NCBI RefSeq assembly: GCF_900102635.1
Contig: NZ_FMZQ01000003.1
Location: forward strand, 1 to 64,000
DNA: 64,000 nucleotides
Source of the DNA: Ectopseudomonas chengduensis
Lineage (GTDB): Bacteria; Pseudomonadota; Gammaproteobacteria; Pseudomonadales; Pseudomonadaceae
Reading direction: 5' to 3'
In this document: piece by piece, positions 46,850 to 55,481 of the stretch
Layout: every line of letters begins with the position of its first letter
Numbering within the stretch: position 1 is the stretch's first letter
Position numbers and translations under genes: made by a program
The notes under the pieces: model-generated
What the model saw: the letters and a program-made list of their open reading frames with translations, nothing else
Database searches by the model: none
Told to the model about the DNA's origin: nothing

Positions 46850-48550
46850 ATGTCTGCTTGTTCCTTGTTGCTCGTTCGTCCGTTCGCCGTCGGTTTTTCG
46901 GCCAGCGCCTTGCTGCTGCTCGCCGCTTGCAGCGCCTCCAGCCCGGAGCCGGAAGTACAGGCCAGTCCGGCCCCGGCGTCACCGCTCGTACGCGAGCGCC
47001 TGGCTGCGCCCGCAGCGGCCGAGATGCGTGCCGAGGCTAGCCACAAGCGTCTGGCGACCCTGGCTCACGCACCGTCTCCCATCGCCGATGTCCTGCCGCC
47101 GGGCTACCGTGACGAATCGCGCGAGCAGTATCAGGCCTACGCCGATAACCCGGTTTTCGCTGTCGCCGAGACGCCGGTGTCCACCTTCAGCATCGATGTT
47201 GATACCGGTAGCTACGCCAACGTGCGGCGCTTCCTCAATGGCGGGCAACTGCCACCGAAGGACGCCGTGCGTCTGGAGGAACTGGTCAACTACTTTCCCT
47301 ACGCCTACCCGTTGCCGCAGGGCGATGCGCCTTTCGGCGTCAGCACTGAACTGGCGGTGACGCCGTGGAATCCGCAAACGCGCCTGCTGCGCATCGCCAT
47401 CAAGGCGTCGGATCGCAGCGTTGAGGAGCTGCCGCCGGCCAACCTGGTATTCCTGGTGGATGTGTCCGGCTCGATGCATCGCCGTGAAGGCCTGCCGATG
47501 GTGCAGGGCACCCTGAAATTGCTGGTCGAGCAGTTGCGCCCGCAGGATCGCGTCTCGCTGGTCACCTATGCCGGTGACAGCCAGGTGGTGCTCGATTCCA
47601 CGCCCGGCAGCGACAAGGCGAAGATCCGTGCGGCCATCGATCAACTCAGCGCCGGTGGTTCGACGGCAGGGGAGTCGGGCATCCAGCTGGCCTACCAGCA
47701 GGCGGGCAAGCACCTGATCGAAGGCGGCATCAATCGCATCCTGCTGGCCACCGATGGTGACTTCAACGTCGGCATCAGCGACTTCGACAGCCTCAAGCAA
47801 CTGGCTGCCGATAAGCGCAAGAGCGGCGTCTCGCTGACCACCCTGGGTTTTGGCGTGGACAACTACAACGAGCGCCTGATGGAGCAACTGGCCGACGCCG
47901 GTAACGGCAACTACGCCTACATAGACAACCTGCGCGAGGCGCGCAAGGTGCTGGTGGATCAGCTCGCGTCGACCCTGGCCAACGTGGCCAGCGACGTGAA
48001 ACTGCAACTGGAATTCAACCCGAGCGAGGTCAGCGAGTACCGCCTGCTGGGCTACGAAAACCGTGCGCTCAAGCGCGAGGATTTCAGCAATGACAAGGTC
48101 GATGCCGGTGATATTGGCGCCGGGCACACCGTCACCGCGCTCTACGAGATCGTCCCGGCGGGCGGTAAAGGCTGGCTGGAGCCACTGCGTTATCAGGCCA
48201 CTGCCCAGCCAGCGAGTAAGAGTGGCGAGCTGGCCTGGTTGCGGATTCGCTACAAGGCCCCAGGCGAGGCGGCCAGCCGGATGCTGGAGCGGCCTATCGC
48301 ACGTGCCGAGGCCAAGCCGATGAACGCCGCCAGCGAGGATCTGCGCTTCGCCGCTGCGGTAGCCGCATTCGCTCAGCAGCTCAAGGACGGTCGCTACACC
48401 GGCGACTTCGATCTGGCGCAGAGCATCGCGCTGGCGCGCTCGGGCAAGGGCGAGGATCGCTTCGGTCTGCGTGGCGAGTTCATCCAACTGGCCGAAATCG
48501 CCCAGAGCCTGCACACTTCCGGCTCCACCCCTGTACGAGCTCAGCAGTGA
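46850..48550 (+). CDS. VWA-domain lipoprotein (YfbK-like) upstream of an ECF sigma factor
   Basis: 566 residues. Type II signal, lipobox LLAAC with Cys27, then a conserved N-terminal domain (about 75-185, PPGYRDESREQYQAYADNPV, TFSIDVDTGSYANVRRFLNG). A von Willebrand A domain (about 198-375) has a complete MIDAS start DVSGSMH (D204-S208) and ATDGDFNVG. The C-terminal part is YfbK/DUF3520-like. Metal-dependent protein binding at the cell surface or in the periplasm is expected. The start is the ATG of MSACSLLLV with AGGAGGTG upstream. The stop overlaps the sigma-factor GTG (GTGA), so synthesis is coupled. Confidence 0.9.
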   Translation: MSACSLLLVRPFAVGFSASALLLLAACSASSPEPEVQASPAPASPLVRERLAAPAAAEMRAEASHKRLATLAHAPSPIADVLPPGYRDESREQYQAYADNPVFAVAETPVSTFSIDVDTGSYANVRRFLNGGQLPPKDAVRLEELVNYFPYAYPLPQGDAPFGVSTELAVTPWNPQTRLLRIAIKASDRSVEELPPANLVFLVDVSGSMHRREGLPMVQGTLKLLVEQLRPQDRVSLVTYAGDSQVVLDSTPGSDKAKIRAAIDQLSAGGSTAGESGIQLAYQQAGKHLIEGGINRILLATDGDFNVGISDFDSLKQLAADKRKSGVSLTTLGFGVDNYNERLMEQLADAGNGNYAYIDNLREARKVLVDQLASTLANVASDVKLQLEFNPSEVSEYRLLGYENRALKREDFSNDKVDAGDIGAGHTVTALYEIVPAGGKGWLEPLRYQATAQPASKSGELAWLRIRYKAPGEAASRMLERPIARAEAKPMNAASEDLRFAAAVAAFAQQLKDGRYTGDFDLAQSIALARSGKGEDRFGLRGEFIQLAEIAQSLHTSGSTPVRAQQ

Positions 48551-49119
48551 ACGCACCTCTCACGGATGACGACGCCGCTTTGTTGCGGCGTTACCGCCGA
48601 GGCGATGCCGCGGCCTTTAATGCGCTCTACCAGCGCCATCGGCTGGGCCTGTTTCGCTTTCTGCTCGGCCTGTGCGGCGATCACTCCCTGGCCGAAGAAG
48701 TGTTCCAGGAAACCTGGATGAGCCTGGTGCGAAGTCAGAGCGAACAGCGCGAGGCGGTGCTGTTCAAGACCTGGCTGTACCAGATCGCCCGTAACCGCCT
48801 GATCGACCACTGGCGCAAGACGGGCCGCCATCAGGCCGGGCATGACGAATACGATGAAGGCCAGCATGCCCAGGCCGATCCGCAACCCGGCCCGGAGCAG
48901 CAATGGGGCCTGAGTCGCGACAGTGAGCGGCTGCAAGCAGCGCTGGCCGATTTGCCGGAAGATCAGCGCGAAGTGTTCCTGCTGCGCGCCCATGGCGACC
49001 TGGAACTGAACGAGATTGCCGAGTTGACCCGCACGCCGGCCGAGACGGTCAAGAGCCGTCTGCGCTATGCCCTGCAGAAGCTGCGCCGGCTGCTGGCCAC
49101 CGAGGAGTTGTCCGCATGA
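48547..49119 (+). CDS. sbrI: ECF sigma factor, SbrI-like
   Basis: 190 residues. Region 2 lies at about 15-85 (FNALYQRHRLGLFRFLLGLC, AEEVFQETWMSLVRSQSEQ, YQIARNRLIDHWRK) and region 4 at about 125-185 (LPEDQREVFLLRAHGDLELN, TRTPAETVKSRLRYALQKLR). There is no region 3, as usual for ECF factors. It starts with GTG overlapping the VWA stop, and its own stop overlaps the anti-sigma ATG. Position and order (MocR, sigma, anti-sigma, small lipoprotein, atuH) match the P. aeruginosa sbrI locus, known for control of swarming; orthology is inferred from context. Confidence 0.88.
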   Translation: MNAPLTDDDAALLRRYRRGDAAAFNALYQRHRLGLFRFLLGLCGDHSLAEEVFQETWMSLVRSQSEQREAVLFKTWLYQIARNRLIDHWRKTGRHQAGHDEYDEGQHAQADPQPGPEQQWGLSRDSERLQAALADLPEDQREVFLLRAHGDLELNEIAELTRTPAETVKSRLRYALQKLRRLLATEELSA

Positions 49120-49793
49120 AAGATGAACGAGAACCTCTGGATCACGAGCAGGCGCTGCTGGCGCATTTCCGTGCCCATGGCAGCGGCGAACCCTCGGCCG
49201 AGCTGGATGCGCGCATCTTGACGGCGGCAAGTGCGGCTGCCCGTGAAACGCAGCAGGCCCAGATCGACAGCGACAACGCCGGATGGGTGCAGCGCCTGCA
49301 CCAATGGCTGTTCGGCAGTGGCCGCCAGCGCTGGTCGGTGGCGGTGGCCGGGCTGGCTTGTGTCGGGATCGGCGTCAGCCTGACCTGGCGCACGCTGGAG
49401 CAGACGCCGGATGCTTTCGATGCCGTGCCGCCCAGCGTGGCCATGAGCCCCGCCGCACCGGCGCCGATAGCGGCCAAGCGTGCGCCAGGGCAGGAGGCGA
49501 TTGCGCCTATGGCTGCCCCGCAGGAACGCATGAGAAGTCAGGCCATGGCACGCCAGGCGCCGTCTGCCGATATGGCTGAGGCACCGCTGGCCAGTAGCGC
49601 TGCGCTGGCGCCCATGGCCGAACTGGTGATCCGGAGCGAACCACGCGAGGCGCTGCTGCGTCTGCTGGAGCTGCGCAAGGCGGGTGAGCAGGAGGAGGCG
49701 CAGCGGTTGCTGGAGCAGCTAAAGGCCGACTATCCACACCTGGATATCGAGGCTGAGCTCGCTCATCTGGCCACCGAGTCGCCGAGTGAATGA
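49116..49793 (+). CDS. sbrR: Anti-sigma factor, SbrR-like membrane protein
   Basis: 225 residues: cytoplasmic N-terminal part (1-70), one membrane helix (about 73-91, WSVAVAGLACVGIGVSL), an Ala/Pro/Met-rich linker and a short C-terminal periplasmic helical domain (about 165-222, PREALLRLLELRKAGEQEEA). No Zn-binding H-x3-C-x2-C motif of ZAS anti-sigmas is present. The topology fits a membrane-bound anti-sigma that holds the sigma factor until an envelope signal arrives; the VWA lipoprotein is the obvious candidate input. Start ATG overlaps the sigma stop (ATGA). Confidence 0.82.
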   Translation: MKDEREPLDHEQALLAHFRAHGSGEPSAELDARILTAASAAARETQQAQIDSDNAGWVQRLHQWLFGSGRQRWSVAVAGLACVGIGVSLTWRTLEQTPDAFDAVPPSVAMSPAAPAPIAAKRAPGQEAIAPMAAPQERMRSQAMARQAPSADMAEAPLASSAALAPMAELVIRSEPREALLRLLELRKAGEQEEAQRLLEQLKADYPHLDIEAELAHLATESPSE

Positions 49794-49883
49794 GGCACGA
49801 GGTAAAAGTCGTGTAAGTCGGCTTGTCAGGCGCGCCCAGGCGGAGGAGCATGGGCGCGTTACTGATCGAGCTACCCTTGTCCC

Positions 49884-50378
49884 ATGATGCGTAAGTCCAT
49901 TCTTCTATTGCTGTGCCTGGGTTGGCTAAGCGCCTGTGAGCGTGAGCCGGAACCCGTTGCACAGCAGCCCGCGCCAGCGCCGGCAGTGGTCACTGCAACT
50001 GCGCCCGTTGCCGATGTCGCCAAGCCAGAGCCTGTCGAACCAGCACCGCCTGCCAAGGTGGTCGAAAGCAAGCCCGTGCCCGCGGCCAAACCGCCCGTCG
50101 TCGCCAAGCCCAAGCCTGTTGTAGCGCCACCGCCCAAGCCGGTGGAGCCTGAATCGAAACTGGCATTGGATCTGAGCGTGCCGCAGGAGCTGTTCGAGCA
50201 GGCGCTGGAAAGCGAAACCCGCGAGGGTCTCTCTCCCTTGCTGCCGCCGCTGTTTGGCGAGAAACCCGAAGTCCAGAGCCCGTTCCAGATCAGTGGTCGG
50301 CTGATCAGCAACGAACGGGTCGACGACTACTGGGACTCCATCGAAGGCGCTGAGCTGCAGTTCGAGTTCAAGCAGTAG
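49884..50378 (+). CDS. Proline-rich lipoprotein of unknown function
   Basis: 164 residues (163 from the second ATG). Lipobox LSAC with Cys18, then a long Pro/Ala/Val/Lys-rich linker (about 22-92) that can span part of the periplasm, and a small acidic C-terminal domain (SVPQELFEQALESETREGLS to the end). It occupies the same position between sbrR and atuH as a hypothetical gene in P. aeruginosa. Separated from the anti-sigma by 90 bp, so it may or may not share its transcript. A half F2 REP arm lies just after the stop (50383-50398). Confidence 0.75.
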   Translation: MMRKSILLLLCLGWLSACEREPEPVAQQPAPAPAVVTATAPVADVAKPEPVEPAPPAKVVESKPVPAAKPPVVAKPKPVVAPPPKPVEPESKLALDLSVPQELFEQALESETREGLSPLLPPLFGEKPEVQSPFQISGRLISNERVDDYWDSIEGAELQFEFKQ

Positions 50379-50420
50379 CAGGGGACGGCGCACCCTACCC
50401 ATGGCCGAGCTTCATTCTGC

Positions 50421-52247
50421 TCAGAAACGGTAGTGTCGCTGTTCGATGGCTGCATGCAGTTCGCCATCCAACCACTGAAAGCTGTTCGAGCCAGGCAAGC
50501 GCACGTAGAGCGGACCGTCGACCTGGCGTGGGTCATAGCCGGCCTGCTTCAGATCCGTCTTCTTGTACTTGAATGTACCGGTGGTCTCGACTTCGTCTAG
50601 CAGGCGCACGAACAGCGGCGCGGCGTAAGCCGGCAGCTCCGCGTCGAGGTGGGCGGCCAGCGCGGCGCCGTCCAGCTCAAGGCCTTGTGCCAGGCGCAGT
50701 GCAGCCATGCCGCAGCGGCCATTGGTGCCGGGAATCTCCACGCCGTAGACCACCGCATCCTCCACACCGGGGAAGGCCCCGAGCACGTTTTCCACTTCGG
50801 TAGTGGAGACGTTCTCGCCTTTCCAGCGGAAGGTATCGCCGAGGCGGTCGACGAACTGCGCGTGCTTGCAACCGATATCGCGCATCAGGTCGCCGGTGTT
50901 GAACCAGGCGTCGCCCTTCTTGAACACGTCGCGCAGGATCGCCGCCTCGCTCTTGGCCGGATCGGTGTAGCCGTCGAACGGCCATTTGGCGCTGATCTCG
51001 CTGATCAGCAGACCGGCCTCGCCCTTGTCGGCCTTTTGCAGAAAGCCCTTCTTACAGCGGATCGGCCGATCATTCTCCAGGTCGTAGCGGACGATGGCGT
51101 AGGTAGCCGGTGTGTAACCGACGGTATTGTCGAAATTGAAGACGTTGGTGAAGCCGATATTGCCTTCGCTGGAGGCGTAGAACTCGGTGATCTGCTCAAC
51201 GCCGAAGCGCTGCTTGAACTCGGCCCAGATCGAGGGGCGCAGGCCATTGCCGATCATGCAGCGCAGACTGTTGCCCTGTTCGGCCGGATGCACGGGCTGG
51301 TTGAGCAGATAGCGGCACAGTTCGCCGATGTAGCCGAAGCAGGTGGCGTTGTAGCGTTGCACGTCGCTCCAGAAGGCACTGGCGGAGAACCTGCGGCGTA
51401 GGGCGATGGCCGCGCCGCCGGCCAGGGCTGCGCTCCAGCACACGGTGACGGCGTTGTTGTGGTAGCAGGGCAGGGTGAGGTAGAGCACGTCGCGTTCGTT
51501 CAGCGTCAGGCCGGAATGACCGAAGCCGCCATAGGCCTTGATCCACTTGCCGTGGCTCATGATCGAGGCCTTGGGCAGGCCGGTGGTGCCGGAGGTGTAG
51601 ATCAGGAAGCAGGCGTCCGTCATGCGTACGCGCTGGCTGTCCGGCGGGTTGTCCTCGGCCTGGCCGCTGGCGATCTGCATGAGGTTGAGCCAGCCGTCCG
51701 GCGCCTGGCCGGGATCACGCAGGCAATCCTGATCGGCGATCCAGTAGCGACACGCCTGCTGGTTGTGCAGCTGCGACGTGATTTCGTCGAAGGCGCCGCG
51801 CAGTTCGTCACCGATGACCAGGAAGCCGGACTTTACCAGGTTGAAACTATGCGCCAGTACCTTGCCGCGCTGGGTGGTGTTGATCAGGGCGCCGACCGCA
51901 CCGAGCTTGCTCAGTGCCGCGAGGATCGCCAGCAATTCCAGGCGGTTCTCCAGCATTACCGCGACCACGTCGCCATGGCCGACGCCCTCGGCCTTGAGCG
52001 CCCAGGCCAGGCGGTTGGCCCAGGCATTGAAGGCGCGATAGCTGAGCTGGCGGTTTTCATCCATCAGCGCCGGGCGCTCGGGGTGGCGCTCGGCAGCGCG
52101 CTGTAGGGCCCAGGCCAGTGACAGGTTCTTCTCGCGGTTACGGATGCCGGCGTAGTACAGGCCGCGCAGCATGCGCGGCACGCGTGGCAGGTGCTGCGGC
52201 AGGTGGGCCAGGAAGCGGAAGGGCGAAATCAGATCGGCTTGGCTCAT
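50421..52247 (-). CDS. atuH: Acyl-CoA synthetase of the terpene pathway (FATP/very-long-chain type)
   Basis: An AMP-forming ligase of 608 residues, proposed to activate citronellic/geranic acid to the CoA ester. Adenylation motif YTSGTTGLPKASIMSHGK, FYASSEGNIGF (substrate/adenylate region), TGDLMRDIGCKHAQFVDRLG with GDTFRWKGENVSTTEVENVL as the FATP/fadD signature, and a C-terminal lysine region (FKYKKTDLK). No membrane segment is obvious. It is the last gene of the atu set on this strand. A 244-bp gap containing two REP elements separates it from atuG, so it may depend on read-through. Confidence 0.88.
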   Translation of the reverse strand: MSQADLISPFRFLAHLPQHLPRVPRMLRGLYYAGIRNREKNLSLAWALQRAAERHPERPALMDENRQLSYRAFNAWANRLAWALKAEGVGHGDVVAVMLENRLELLAILAALSKLGAVGALINTTQRGKVLAHSFNLVKSGFLVIGDELRGAFDEITSQLHNQQACRYWIADQDCLRDPGQAPDGWLNLMQIASGQAEDNPPDSQRVRMTDACFLIYTSGTTGLPKASIMSHGKWIKAYGGFGHSGLTLNERDVLYLTLPCYHNNAVTVCWSAALAGGAAIALRRRFSASAFWSDVQRYNATCFGYIGELCRYLLNQPVHPAEQGNSLRCMIGNGLRPSIWAEFKQRFGVEQITEFYASSEGNIGFTNVFNFDNTVGYTPATYAIVRYDLENDRPIRCKKGFLQKADKGEAGLLISEISAKWPFDGYTDPAKSEAAILRDVFKKGDAWFNTGDLMRDIGCKHAQFVDRLGDTFRWKGENVSTTEVENVLGAFPGVEDAVVYGVEIPGTNGRCGMAALRLAQGLELDGAALAAHLDAELPAYAAPLFVRLLDEVETTGTFKYKKTDLKQAGYDPRQVDGPLYVRLPGSNSFQWLDGELHAAIEQRHYRF

Positions 52248-52368
52248 GGGGCTCGCACTTGGCTGTTATGGATTGGGGGCGAGTTCTGACTCTAGTCAGC
52301 CTAGCGACCACCAGCCATGGCTCTGGTGCACTCAGCGGCGGGCAGATCGGCAAATAGCCTTGCCGCTC

Positions 52369-52393
52369 GTAGGGGGCGCGCGGCGCACCCTAC
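52369..52393. repeat. REP half element, family F2
   Basis: GTAGGGGGCGCGCGGCGCACCCTAC, a collapsed doublet in which both arms abut. Lies in the atuG-atuH gap. Confidence 0.75.
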
Positions 52394-52409
52394 GGATCGA
52401 GGCTCGCGC

Positions 52410-52470
52410 GTAGCCCGGATGCAATCCGGGTAAATCCGCGCGCGGGATCCCCGGATTGCATCCGGGCTAC
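52410..52470. repeat. REP doublet, family F3
   Basis: GTAGCCCGGATGCAATCCGGG facing CCGGATTGCATCCGGGCTAC, between atuG and atuH. The rest of the 52248-52491 gap shows no gene. Confidence 0.9.
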
Positions 52471-52491
52471 GAAACCAACGCATCCGAGGCT

Positions 52492-53316
52492 TCAATCGAC
52501 GAACAGATCCGGCACCAGGCTGCCGCCTGCGGGATCGAAGCGGTACTGCTCGAAGTCGCTGACGCCCCGTTCGCGCAGGATGTCCTCGTCGATCAGCAGG
52601 CGCCCGGTGAGGCTGCGGCCTTCGCTACTCAGGATCGCATGCGCCGCGTCGGCCATGATCGCCGTAGTGCGTGCCCGCTTGAAGGCGTCGCGGCTGCCCA
52701 GTTCGAACTCGATAGCGGCGGTGGCGATCATGGTTTTCGGCCACAGCGAGTTGACGCTGATGCCGTATTTCTTGAACTCCTCGCTCATGCCCAGGGTGAG
52801 CATGCTCATGCCGTACTTGGTGACGGTGTAGGGGCCGTGCTGGGCAAACCACTTGGCGTCGAGGTTGAGCGGCGGGGAGAGGTTGAGGATATGTCCGCCG
52901 GCGCTCTTCTTCAGATAGGGCAGGGCCGCCTGGCTGCACACCATAACCGCGCGGGTGTTGATCTGGTACATCAGGTCGAAGCGCTTGGGTTCGAGTTTTT
53001 CCACGCCTACCAGCTTGATCGCGCCGGCGTTGTTGACCAGGGCATCGATGCCGCCGAAATGCTCGGCGGCCTGGGCCATGGCGGCGGCCACGGCCTGCTC
53101 GTCGCGCACGTCCAGCTGCAGGGCCAGCGCCTTGCCGCCGGCGGCTTCGACCTCGGCGGCGACGCTGAAGATGGTGCCTTCGAGTTTCGGGTGCGGCTCG
53201 GCGCTCTTGGCCGCGATGACGATGTTGGCGCCATCGGCGGCGGCCTTGAGGGCGATTTCGCGGCCGATGCCACGACTGGCGCCGGTGATGAATAGGGTCT
53301 TGGCGGAAAGTGACAT
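52492..53316 (-). CDS. atuG: Short-chain dehydrogenase (HSDL2-like)
   Basis: 274-residue SDR. Cofactor loop TGASRGIG (11-18), an AAKSAEPHPKLEGTI insertion typical of the HSDL2-like subgroup, NNAGAIKL, catalytic Y163 and K167 in YTVTKYGM, followed by a C-terminal extension (DEDILRERGVSDFEQYRFDP). It occupies the atuG position of the P. aeruginosa atu cluster; its exact step is not established, and oxidation of a side-chain hydroxyl or a 3-hydroxyacyl-CoA is a guess. A good ribosome site (GGAGCACGCCC) precedes the ATG. Confidence 0.87.
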   Translation of the reverse strand: MSLSAKTLFITGASRGIGREIALKAAADGANIVIAAKSAEPHPKLEGTIFSVAAEVEAAGGKALALQLDVRDEQAVAAAMAQAAEHFGGIDALVNNAGAIKLVGVEKLEPKRFDLMYQINTRAVMVCSQAALPYLKKSAGGHILNLSPPLNLDAKWFAQHGPYTVTKYGMSMLTLGMSEEFKKYGISVNSLWPKTMIATAAIEFELGSRDAFKRARTTAIMADAAHAILSSEGRSLTGRLLIDEDILRERGVSDFEQYRFDPAGGSLVPDLFVD

Positions 53317-53352
53317 GGGCGTGCTCCTTCTTGTTGTTATGGGGGCGTGGAA

Positions 53353-53394
53353 GGGGCTTTAGCCGCGATGAACAACGCTCGCGGCTAAAGCCCC
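53353..53394. repeat. Inverted repeat, family F6, between atuF and atuG
   Basis: GGGGCTTTAGCCGCGA and TCGCGGCTAAAGCCCC, perfect 16-bp arms with about 10 bp between them. Confidence 0.85.
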
Positions 53395-53407
53395 CCACAG
53401 CGATATA

Positions 53408-55396
53408 TCAAGCCTCTGCAGCTTCGATTTCCACCAGCAACTGGCGGTTCTTCACCTGGTCGCCCTGGCTCACGCCGACGCGGCGGACGATGCCATCGAC
53501 GCCAGCCTTGAGCGGGTGCTCCATCTTCATCGCTTCCAGTACCACCAGCAGTTGCCCCTTGCTTACGCTGGCGCCCTCGGCGATCAGTACGTCGACGATG
53601 GCGCCATCCATCGGTGCCTTCACCGCGCCGCTGCTGGCGGCGTTCTGGCCACCGGCCGGCTCGTGGGTGACATCCAGCAGTTCCAGGTTGCCATGCTCAC
53701 CATACAGCCACAGGCGTTCGCCTTCGATGTGGTAGGCCTGGCGGCGGCGCACGCCGTCCAGTTCCAGGGTCAGCCAGCGACCGTCGCTGGCCAGCAAACG
53801 CAGGGACAGTTGTTCTTCACCCCGACGCACGCAAAGGTGCGCTTGCGTGCCGCTGGCGAGTACGTCCAACTCCACGGCATGCTTGTGTTCGCCCTGTTTG
53901 AGGACGAAACGCCAGGGCGCACTGCCGGCGCTGCGCCAGCCGGCAAGGCCGGGTTGATGCGCACGGGCATCGGCCGAGACCTGGTAGAGCAGGGCGGCGG
54001 CCATGGCCAGCTCTGCCAGGCTGGCGGTGTGCGGGTGCAGGCTGGGGTCATCCGCGAAGTGTTCGGCGATGAAGGCGGTGGTGGCGTTGCCGGCGGCGAA
54101 CTCGGGATGCTTGAGCAGGTTGGCGAGGAAGCGCTGGTTGCCGTTGACGCCAAGCAGCACGCACTGCTCGACCGCACGCACCAGCTTGCGCCGGGCTTCG
54201 TCGCGGGTTTCGCCGTAGGCGATGACCTTGGCCAGCATCGGGTCGTAGAAGGGGGGGACAGCCTGGCCTTCGACCAGGCCGTGATCGATGCGTACGCCGG
54301 CCAGCAGCTCGGGCTCCCAGCGCAGCACCTGGCCGGTTTGCGGCAGGAAGCCGGCGGCTGAATCCTCGGCGTACAGGCGCACTTCCATGGCGTGGCCGGT
54401 GAGGCGGATTTCGTCCTGCTGCAGCGGCAGGGGCTGGCCCTCGGCAACGCGAATCTGCCAGGCCACCAGATCCTGCCCGGTGATCAGCTCGGTGACCGGG
54501 TGCTCGACCTGCAGACGGGTGTTCATTTCCAGGAAGAAGAATTCGCCGGAGGTATCGAGGAGGAATTCCACGGTGCCGGCGCCGACATAGTTGACCGAAG
54601 CCGCTGCCTTCACCGCTGCCTCGCCCATGGCGCGGCGCAGCTCGGGCGTCATGACCGGGCAGGGCGCTTCCTCGACCACCTTCTGGTGGCGACGCTGCAC
54701 CGAGCAGTCGCGCTCGCCGAGATAGACGATAGTGCCGTGCTGGTCGCCGAATACCTGAATCTCCACATGGCGTGGGCGGATCACCGCGCGTTCGAGGATC
54801 AGCTCGCCGGAACCGAAGGCGTTCTGCGCCTCGGAACGGGCGGTGCGGATCTGCCCCAGCAGCTCGGATGATTCATGCACCAGGCGCATGCCACGGCCGC
54901 CGCCACCGGCGCTGGCCTTGATCATCAGCGGGTAGCCGATGCGCTCAGCTTCGCTGGCCAGGGTTTCGTCATCCTGGGCGGCGCCTTCGTAGCCGGGGAT
55001 GCAGGGCACGCCGGCTTCGAGCATGGCGATCTTGGACAGGCGCTTGCTGCCCATCAGGTGGATGGCTTCCACGGTCGGGCCGATAAAGACGATGCCGGCT
55101 GCTTCGCAGGCGCGGGCGAAATCGGCGTTCTCGGAGAGGAAGCCATAGCCGGGGTGGATGGCGTCGGCGCCGGTCTTGCGCGCGGCCTCGATGATGGCGT
55201 CGATGCGCAGGTAGGACTGGTTGACCTGTGCCGGGCCGATGCACACGGCTTCATCGGCGATCTGTACATGGCGGGCATCGCTATCGGCCTCGGAGTACAC
55301 CGCCACGGTGCGGTAGCCGAGCTCGATGGCGGTGCGCATCACCCGGCAGGCGATCTCGCCACGGTTGGCGATCAGGATCTTGTTGAATGCGGGCAT
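53408..55396 (-). CDS. atuF: Geranyl-CoA carboxylase, biotin-containing alpha subunit
   Basis: 662 residues. The N-terminal biotin carboxylase (MPAFNKILIANRGEIACRVM, ATP-grasp GGGGRGMRLVHE, ERDCSVQRRHQKVVEEAPCP, EMNTRLQVEHPVTE) is followed by a BT-type linker domain and a C-terminal biotin carrier domain with biotinyl K624 in LEAMKMEHPL. With AtuC it carboxylates cis-geranyl-CoA at the 3-methyl group. Context rather than sequence separates it from the related methylcrotonyl-CoA carboxylase LiuD; the atuD/atuA neighbours decide. The start is the ATG of MPAFNKI with AGGAG upstream; a much longer in-frame extension reads through the REP and antisense of atuE and was rejected. Confidence 0.92.
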   Translation of the reverse strand: MPAFNKILIANRGEIACRVMRTAIELGYRTVAVYSEADSDARHVQIADEAVCIGPAQVNQSYLRIDAIIEAARKTGADAIHPGYGFLSENADFARACEAAGIVFIGPTVEAIHLMGSKRLSKIAMLEAGVPCIPGYEGAAQDDETLASEAERIGYPLMIKASAGGGGRGMRLVHESSELLGQIRTARSEAQNAFGSGELILERAVIRPRHVEIQVFGDQHGTIVYLGERDCSVQRRHQKVVEEAPCPVMTPELRRAMGEAAVKAAASVNYVGAGTVEFLLDTSGEFFFLEMNTRLQVEHPVTELITGQDLVAWQIRVAEGQPLPLQQDEIRLTGHAMEVRLYAEDSAAGFLPQTGQVLRWEPELLAGVRIDHGLVEGQAVPPFYDPMLAKVIAYGETRDEARRKLVRAVEQCVLLGVNGNQRFLANLLKHPEFAAGNATTAFIAEHFADDPSLHPHTASLAELAMAAALLYQVSADARAHQPGLAGWRSAGSAPWRFVLKQGEHKHAVELDVLASGTQAHLCVRRGEEQLSLRLLASDGRWLTLELDGVRRRQAYHIEGERLWLYGEHGNLELLDVTHEPAGGQNAASSGAVKAPMDGAIVDVLIAEGASVSKGQLLVVLEAMKMEHPLKAGVDGIVRRVGVSQGDQVKNRQLLVEIEAAEA

Positions 55397-55415
55397 CTTT
55401 GTGCTCCTGCTGTGC

Positions 55416-55477
55416 GTAGCCCGGATGCAATCCGGGGAATCATTTTGGCGAGCGCTCCCGGATTGCATCCGGGCTAC
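55416..55477. repeat. REP doublet, family F3, between atuE and atuF
   Basis: GTAGCCCGGATGCAATCCGGGG facing CCCGGATTGCATCCGGGCTAC. Fills most of the 85-bp gap. Confidence 0.92.
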
Positions 55478-55481
55478 GGTT

